Below are positions 5,073 through 5,816 of a stretch of DNA of 5,816 nucleotides, piece by piece. Positions within the stretch are counted from its first letter, which is position 1, and the number at the start of each line of letters is the position of its first letter. Source of the DNA: Nitrospinota bacterium (GTDB taxonomy: Bacteria; Nitrospirota; Thermodesulfovibrionia; Thermodesulfovibrionales; UBA1546); the NCBI GenBank assembly GCA_018896985.1, contig JAHILQ010000174.1, forward strand, positions 1 to 5,816, read 5' to 3'. A model generated the notes under the pieces. It did no database searches. It was not told where the DNA came from and saw only the letters and a program-made list of their open reading frames with translations. A program made the position numbers and the translations under genes.

Positions 5073-5816
5073 ATGGAAAGCACAGAGAGATCATCGGCAT
5101 TATATTTCAGGGACTTCCGCCTCTTCTGGTTCAGCCAGTTGATTTCCCTTTCAGGCACATGGATGCAGTCTGTCGCGCAGGGATGGCTGGTATACTCCTT
5201 AACGAAATCTCCGTTTTATCTCGGAATGGTAGCAGCCGCATCAACCCTTCCCATACTCCTCTTCACACTCATCGGAGGCATTGCGGCAGACAGATTCAGG
5301 AAAAGAAACCTCCTGATTGCAACACAGGCATTATCAATAGTCCCCGCTCTTATGCTCGGCATATTTACGGATACAGGTGTAATAACTGTGTATCAGGTAA
5401 TCTTCTTTGCATTTTTTCTCGGCACAGTCAATGCCTTTGACATGCCTGCGAGGCAGTCGTTCGTTATTGAGATGGTCGGCAAAGGGCATCTCCTTAATGC
5501 CATTGCGCTCAATTCTGCCGCCTTTAACGGCGCGCGGCTCATAGGCCCTGTCTTTGCCGGACTGGCAATAGCATATATGGGCCTTCCCTCATGTTTTTAT
5601 CTGAATGCAGCGAGCTTTATCCCTGTGATAATCGCCCTCTCTATGCTAAAAGCAAAAGGCGATATAAGGAGCACACAAGAAGGGTTTTTAAGAGACCTTG
5701 CCGAAGGTTTTTATTTTATAAAGGGGCAAAAGAATATCCTTTACATGATAATTCTCATTGCTGTCTTCAGCCTTTTCGGAATTCCGTTTACAAGTTTTCT
5801 GCCTGTCTTTGCCGAG
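5073..5816 (+). CDS. MFS exporter, MFS_3/EntS-like (3' end beyond window)
   Basis: The first 248 codons of a major facilitator transporter run open to the right edge. The N-terminus MESTERSSALYFRDFRLFW, then QLISLSGTWMQSVAQGWLVY (22-41), is characteristic of the MFS_3 (transmembrane secretion effector, EntS-like) family. Later marks are the loop GGIAADRFRKR (68-78), equivalent to MFS motif A, and FDMPARQSFV (122-131), a strong family motif. About seven membrane segments are visible. Members export siderophores or other small molecules, but many are uncharacterised, so the substrate is unknown; placement beside zinc uptake does not prove a metallophore role. An in-frame TAA at 5061 makes 5073 the earliest ATG, and the next ATG lies inside the first helix. 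No Shine-Dalgarno is properly placed: GAGGAG at 5049-5054 is 18 nt away. Confidence 0.9.
   Translation, partial: MESTERSSALYFRDFRLFWFSQLISLSGTWMQSVAQGWLVYSLTKSPFYLGMVAAASTLPILLFTLIGGIAADRFRKRNLLIATQALSIVPALMLGIFTDTGVITVYQVIFFAFFLGTVNAFDMPARQSFVIEMVGKGHLLNAIALNSAAFNGARLIGPVFAGLAIAYMGLPSCFYLNAASFIPVIIALSMLKAKGDIRSTQEGFLRDLAEGFYFIKGQKNILYMIILIAVFSLFGIPFTSFLPVFAE

Noticed and set aside
4883..5158. Minus-strand open frame across the divergent promoter region
   Set aside because: It overlaps the signal-peptide end of the zinc-binding protein gene in another frame, the promoters and the exporter start, and resembles no known protein.

Overview
The window looks like ordinary chromosome of a Gram-negative bacterium. 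The metal-binding protein has a cleavable signal peptide without a lipobox cysteine, which points to a periplasm, and base composition is moderate. The cdaA-cdaR-glmM order is classical in Firmicutes but also occurs in Nitrospirota- and Desulfobacterota-like lineages. Taken with the REP-like intergenic hairpins, I lean towards one of those lineages, at low confidence.

Seven of the eight genes lie head to tail on the minus strand. In transcription order they are: a znuA-like zinc-binding protein (4986-4084), an ABC ATPase (3936-3166), an ABC-3 permease (3166-2372), a dCMP deaminase (2318-1809), diadenylate cyclase cdaA (1807-1019), its regulator cdaR (1022-381) and the start of glmM (234-1, cut by the window edge). 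Several junctions are tight: TAATG between ATPase and permease, a 1-nt gap between deaminase and cdaA, and ATGA between cdaA and cdaR. An MFS_3-type exporter (5073 to the right edge) is divergent on the plus strand and is also cut.

The three metal genes would make a complete high-affinity Zn(II) importer. The deaminase is itself a zinc enzyme of dTTP synthesis. CdaA makes c-di-AMP, CdaR modulates it, and GlmM makes glucosamine-1-phosphate for peptidoglycan precursors. The window therefore joins metal supply, pyrimidine deamination, second-messenger synthesis and cell-wall precursor synthesis, perhaps with partial co-transcription.

The non-coding spaces hold the most unusual structure. The znuA-MFS spacer (4987-5072) has a near-consensus sigma70 promoter for znuA whose -35 box overlaps that of a weaker promoter for the exporter; the exporter has no usable Shine-Dalgarno and may be leaderless. 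The znuA-ATPase gap (3937-4083) holds an inverted pair of REP-like hairpins with compensatory stem changes, plus a fragment of a third. The cdaR-glmM gap (235-380) holds a tandem AGTGTC array next to scattered direct and inverted copies. No clearly new protein system was found.
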